Shown piece after piece: positions 8,653 through 11,198 of a DNA stretch of 11,198 nucleotides. The notes beneath the pieces are model-generated. The model worked only from the letters and a program-made list of their open reading frames with translations, did no database searches and was not told where the DNA came from. The position numbers and the translations under genes are program-made. Every line of letters starts with the position of its first letter. The first letter of the stretch is position 1. This DNA is from CAWJHE01 sp964614855 (GTDB lineage Bacteria; Chloroflexota; Anaerolineae; Anaerolineales; UBA4823): positions 1-11,198 of the forward strand of contig CAZTMX010000088.1 of NCBI GenBank assembly GCA_964614855.1, read 5' to 3'.

Positions 8653-9513
8653 ATGAGCATTTTGATCAACAAAAAGAACCGCCTGGTCATCCAGGGGATT
8701 ACTGGGAATGAGGGGCTTTTTCATACCACCCAGATGGTTGCCTACGGCACAAATATCGTCGCTGGGGTAACCCCAGGAAAAGGCGGCGAGTGGGTATTGG
8801 ATAAGATCCCTGTATTTGATTCGGTGCGCATGTCTGTGGATGCAACCGGAGCGGATACCAGTGTGATTTTTGTACCAGCACGTTTTGCTGCCGATGCCAT
8901 ATTTGAAGCTGCAGATGCCGGCATCAAGTTGATTATCTGCATCACCGAAGGTGTACCAGTGCAAGATATGATGCGAGTGCGGAATTACCTGGATCAAAGA
9001 GCCACCAGGCTTGTCGGCCCCAATTGCCCGGGGATTATTTCTCCTGGAGCTGCAAAAGCAGGGATAATCCCGGGAAATATTGCCATCCCAGGCAAAATCG
9101 GGGTGGTTTCACGCTCTGGAACGCTTACTTACGAGGTATTGTATGCGCTGATGCAAGTGGGTATGGGGGTGAGCACCTGTGTAGGTATCGGTGGTGATCC
9201 AATTAATGGTACCAATTTCATTGATTGTTTGCGGCTGTTTGAAGCAGACCCCTATACAGAAAAAGTCGTACTGATCGGTGAAATTGGCGGCACCGATGAG
9301 GAAAAAGCTGCAGAATATATCTCGGATCGGATGACCAAATCCGTGGTCAGCTTTATTGCCGGGCAAACTGCACCGCCAGGAAAGCGGATGGGTCATGCCG
9401 GGGCGATTATTGAAGGGTCCGCGGGAACTGCCGCTGAAAAAGTTCGTGCTTTGGAGTCCGCTGGGGTGAGAGTAGCCAGGCATCCGGAAGAAATCCCCGT
9501 TTTGCTCCAGTAA
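8653..9513 (+). CDS. sucD: Succinyl-CoA ligase, alpha subunit
   Basis: This CoA-binding subunit carries the phosphohistidine intermediate. The 286-residue protein matches E. coli SucD (289). An N-terminal Rossmann CoA-binding domain has QGITGNEG (14-21) and GVTPGKGG. VGPNCPG (121-127) supplies C125, the equivalent of the CoA-contacting cysteine. The active-site histidine is H248 in KRMGHAGAI. The ribosome site GGAGG (8641-8645) lies within the end of sucC, 7 nt before the ATG, so the subunits are probably translated in step. No other TCA-cycle gene is present in the window. Confidence 0.97.
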   Translation: MSILINKKNRLVIQGITGNEGLFHTTQMVAYGTNIVAGVTPGKGGEWVLDKIPVFDSVRMSVDATGADTSVIFVPARFAADAIFEAADAGIKLIICITEGVPVQDMMRVRNYLDQRATRLVGPNCPGIISPGAAKAGIIPGNIAIPGKIGVVSRSGTLTYEVLYALMQVGMGVSTCVGIGGDPINGTNFIDCLRLFEADPYTEKVVLIGEIGGTDEEKAAEYISDRMTKSVVSFIAGQTAPPGKRMGHAGAIIEGSAGTAAEKVRALESAGVRVARHPEEIPVLLQ

Positions 9514-9535
9514 GAATCTCGCTAATTCTACAGAA

Positions 9536-9575
9536 AAACAAAAAGCCCGATCCAGGCGGATTGGGCTTTTGTTAC
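9536..9575. terminator. Bidirectional terminator between sucD and acpP
   Basis: AAAAGCCCGATCC (9541-9553) pairs with GGATTGGGCTTTT (9558-9570) through 13 positions with one G-T wobble and a 4-nt loop. The + strand stem ends in TTTT and the - strand continues into a T-rich tract, so it can end both the sucCD and the converging acpP transcripts. Confidence 0.9.
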
Positions 9576-9602
9576 ACAATCATTCAAATATAGAACTGGT
9601 AC

Positions 9603-9836
9603 TTACATGTTTTGCTCGACGTAGCGAACAGCGTCGCCAACAGTCAAGATTTTCTGAGCATCATCATCGGAGATCTGACCGCCAAATTTGTCTTCAAATT
9701 CCATAATAAGCTCAACCAGATCCAGCGAGTCAGCTTCCAGGTCTTCACGAAAACGGGATTCCAACGTAATCTTGCCTTCGTCTATACCAAGTAATTCTGC
9801 GATGATTTTTTTGATTTCTGCAAATGTATCTGCCAT
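9603..9836 (-). CDS. acpP: Acyl carrier protein
   Basis: ACP carries growing acyl chains on a 4'-phosphopantetheine arm in fatty-acid synthesis. The 77-residue acidic protein matches the family in length and four-helix layout. The attachment site is S37 in EADSLDLVELIMEFED, the conserved DSL motif at the start of helix II. The ribosome site AAGGAGA (9844-9850, - strand) lies 7 nt before the ATG. The gene stands alone here and is not beside fabD, fabG or fabF as in many bacteria. It diverges from fni and shares a terminator with sucD. Confidence 0.97.
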   Translation of the reverse strand: MADTFAEIKKIIAELLGIDEGKITLESRFREDLEADSLDLVELIMEFEDKFGGQISDDDAQKILTVGDAVRYVEQNM

Positions 9837-9876
9837 GGCAGTTTCTCCTTTTATGATTCCTTGTCTAAGAATAATC

Positions 9877-9893
9877 TTAATACCTGGTTTATT
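9877..9893. promoter_or_regulatory. Possible operator-like element at the acpP start site
   Basis: TTAATACCTGGTTTATT overlaps the acpP -10 box and the predicted transcription start. Its left half resembles the FapR operator half-site of Firmicutes as I recall it (TTAGTACC), with 11 of 17 positions matching the full site. FapR is a malonyl-CoA-sensing repressor of fatty-acid genes. The right half is poor and the regulator is not known to me from this phylum, so the call is weak. Confidence 0.15.
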
Positions 9894-9918
9894 GTAATCT
9901 GCTACACCGATCTGTCAA
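9891..9918 (-). promoter_or_regulatory. Sigma70-type promoter of acpP
   Basis: On the - strand a consensus TTGACA (9913-9918) is followed after 16 nt by TACAAT (9891-9896). The predicted start near 9884 gives a leader of about 47 nt carrying the AAGGAGA site. Confidence 0.75.
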
Positions 9919-9955
9919 GCCCGACAGCCTTTCATTACAGGCAATCAAGAGCTTG

Positions 9956-9984
9956 TTGACAGTCGTAAACCGGACTGGTAAGAT
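9956..9984 (+). promoter_or_regulatory. Sigma70-type promoter of fni
   Basis: A consensus TTGACA (9956-9961) is separated by 17 nt from TAAGAT (9979-9984), preceded by TGG (extended -10). The predicted start near 9991 leaves a leader of only about 21 nt, just room for the AAGGAA ribosome site (9997-10002). It lies back to back with the acpP promoter. Confidence 0.75.
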
Positions 9985-10011
9985 AGTTTCACCAAAAAGG
10001 AACACCAAACC

Positions 10012-11040
10012 ATGTCAAAAGATACGCCCATCAGCGCAAGAAAAACAGATCACATTCGCATCAACCTGGAAGAGGATGTCCAGTCTGGATTAACAACGGA
10101 TCTGGAGGGGGTAGGGTTTATTCACCGCGCATTACCCGAGCTAAACCTGGATGAAATTGACATGCGGCAGACCCTTTTTGGAAAGGTACTGCAGGCGCCG
10201 ATATTAATTTCCTCCATGACCGGCGGCACCCAGGCTGCGAAAGAGATTAACCTTGTCCTGGCTGAAGCTGCGCAAACCAGCGGTATTGCCATGGGTTTGG
10301 GATCCCAGAGAGTAGCTATCGACCACCCAGATCTTGCCAACACTTTTCAGGTACGGAAGATAGCACCAGATATCCTTTTGTTTGCCAATTTGGGGGCTGT
10401 CCAACTCAACTACGGTTACGGCATCGAGCATTGTCGTAGAGCCGTGGACATGATTGAAGCGGATGCCCTGGTCTTGCACCTGAATGCCTTGCAGGAAGCG
10501 CTGCAACCAGAAGGGGAGGCGCGATTTGCTGGATTATTGTATAAAATTGAAGCTGTTTGTAAAGCACTTCCAGTGCCTGTGATCGCAAAGGAAGTGGGAT
10601 GGGGATTTTCAGAAACCGATGCCAGCAGGTTAGCTGAAACCGGTGTGGCAGCCATCGATGTGGCAGGCGCGGGTGGGACTTCCTGGTCGCAGGTGGAGAT
10701 GTACCGGGCAAAAAATGAAAGCCAGGCGCGCATCGCGGCTGCTTTTGTGGATTGGGGTGTACCAACCTGTAAAGCTATTCGCAATGTTCGCAAAGCTGCG
10801 CCAGAACTGATGGTGATCGCCTCGGGCGGGTTACGCAATGGAGTGGATGTAGCCAAATGCCTGGCTTTAGGCGCCAGGCTTGGTGGGATGGCTGGCCCAT
10901 TGCTCAAAGCTGCTGCGCAATCTGTCGAAGCCACCTTGCAAGTGATCGATGATCTCAGGCGAGAAATTCGAGTTTGCATGTTTGCCAGTGGGGCGAAAGA
11001 TTTATCTGCGCTAAATGAAACCGTATTAATGCATAGATGA
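10012..11040 (+). CDS. fni: Isopentenyl-diphosphate delta-isomerase, type 2 (FMN-dependent)
   Basis: Type 2 IDI interconverts isopentenyl and dimethylallyl diphosphate using reduced FMN and Mg2+, supplying isoprenoid building blocks. The 342-residue TIM-barrel protein has the family length. Motifs in order are RKTDHIRI near the N-terminus (substrate binding), SSMTGG (67-72; FMN binding), HLNALQE (156-162, with Q161 and E162 in the Mg-binding positions), KEVGWG (193-198), GAGGTSW (219-225) and ASGGLRNG (270-277, flavin phosphate binding). The ATG at 10012 is 9 nt after AAGGAA and matches the usual N-terminus. The following gene starts 52 nt downstream on the same strand and may be co-transcribed. 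Confidence 0.96.
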   Translation: MSKDTPISARKTDHIRINLEEDVQSGLTTDLEGVGFIHRALPELNLDEIDMRQTLFGKVLQAPILISSMTGGTQAAKEINLVLAEAAQTSGIAMGLGSQRVAIDHPDLANTFQVRKIAPDILLFANLGAVQLNYGYGIEHCRRAVDMIEADALVLHLNALQEALQPEGEARFAGLLYKIEAVCKALPVPVIAKEVGWGFSETDASRLAETGVAAIDVAGAGGTSWSQVEMYRAKNESQARIAAAFVDWGVPTCKAIRNVRKAAPELMVIASGGLRNGVDVAKCLALGARLGGMAGPLLKAAAQSVEATLQVIDDLRREIRVCMFASGAKDLSALNETVLMHR

Positions 11041-11060
11041 AGGGTTAAAGAATAAATTTT

Positions 11061-11076
11061 GATTATATAGATAATC
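11061..11076. repeat. Short AT-rich inverted repeat between fni and the next gene
   Basis: GATTAT (11061-11066) and ATAATC (11071-11076) are perfect inverted copies with a 4-nt spacer. No T-run follows, so it is not a standard terminator; it may be a weak hairpin, a binding site or chance. Confidence 0.3.
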
Positions 11077-11092
11077 TAGGGTGAGGCCGTAA

Positions 11093-11198
11093 ATGACATT
11101 TGTGCAGCTCCAAGTTATTATGCTCCAGGCTGTGGAAGAAGTATTGAAGGATATTGTCCTCTCGTGCGATCGCAGCGACCTGGCTGATATGAATGCCA
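11093..11198 (+). CDS. N-terminal fragment, possibly a polyprenyl synthetase
   Basis: An open frame starts at ATG 11093 and runs off the window after 35 codons. It begins MTFVQLQVIMLQAVEEVLKD, an amphipathic helical start. A GGTGAGG ribosome site (11080-11086) lies 6 nt before the ATG, and the gene follows fni by 52 nt on the same strand, supporting a real gene. The helical N-terminus and the isomerase next to it suggest a prenyl diphosphate synthase, but the diagnostic DDxxD motif would lie beyond the window, so the function is a guess from context. Confidence 0.55.
   Translation, partial: MTFVQLQVIMLQAVEEVLKDIVLSCDRSDLADMNA

Noticed and set aside
8049..8690. Long antisense open frame (about 213 codons) over the 3' half of sucC
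   Set aside because: It lies wholly opposite a clear SucC coding region, has no recognisable motifs, and follows from the codon bias of the sense gene.
10416..10979. Antisense open frame of about 187 codons over fni
   Set aside because: Fni motifs on the + strand are intact across the whole region and the antisense product has no recognisable features.

Overview
The window is an ordinary housekeeping stretch of a bacterial chromosome, most likely from a member of the Chloroflexota, class Anaerolineae. This assignment is inferred from the style of the proteins and the gene neighbourhoods; no marker gene here proves it. A run of exactly 100 N flanked by a 55-nt duplicate shows that the piece is a draft scaffold, possibly from a metagenome.

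Layout. Bases 1-3670 (+) form a cell-shape and division operon: the 3' end of a class B penicillin-binding protein (mrdA, PBP2), then minC, minD, minE and rodA. These genes touch or overlap (minC/minD by 4 nt, minD/minE by 8 nt, minE/rodA 8 nt apart). gltX (glutamyl-tRNA synthetase) follows 8 nt after rodA on the same strand and is broken only by the assembly gap. glnS (glutaminyl-tRNA synthetase, - strand) converges on gltX tail to tail. Upstream of glnS, in divergent orientation, is tRNA-Gln(CTG) with its own strong promoter and terminator. Then come sucC-sucD (succinyl-CoA ligase, +), a shared bidirectional terminator, acpP (acyl carrier protein, -), a divergent control region, fni (type 2 isopentenyl-diphosphate isomerase, +) and the first 35 codons of another + strand gene, possibly a polyprenyl synthetase.

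How the genes work together. PBP2 and RodA are the transpeptidase and glycosyltransferase of the elongation machinery, and MinCDE positions the division septum, so the first operon couples elongation with division-site choice. GltX, GlnS and tRNA-Gln supply glutamyl- and glutaminyl-tRNA; a dedicated GlnRS beside its cognate tRNA points to direct glutaminylation. SucCD interconverts succinyl-CoA and succinate with nucleotide phosphorylation. AcpP serves fatty-acid synthesis, and Fni with the next gene would serve isoprenoid synthesis.

Regulation. Six candidate sigma70-type promoters can be read. Those with a perfect TTGACA -35 have an imperfect -10, and those with a perfect TATAAT have no recognisable -35 but carry an extended TGN. 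Four hairpin terminators are proposed, of which the one after gltX is weak. I saw no mobile element, CRISPR array, toxin-antitoxin or defence system, and nothing that amounts to a previously undescribed system. The points most worth checking are the false gap in gltX, the glnS/tRNA-Gln arrangement and the acpP-fni control region.
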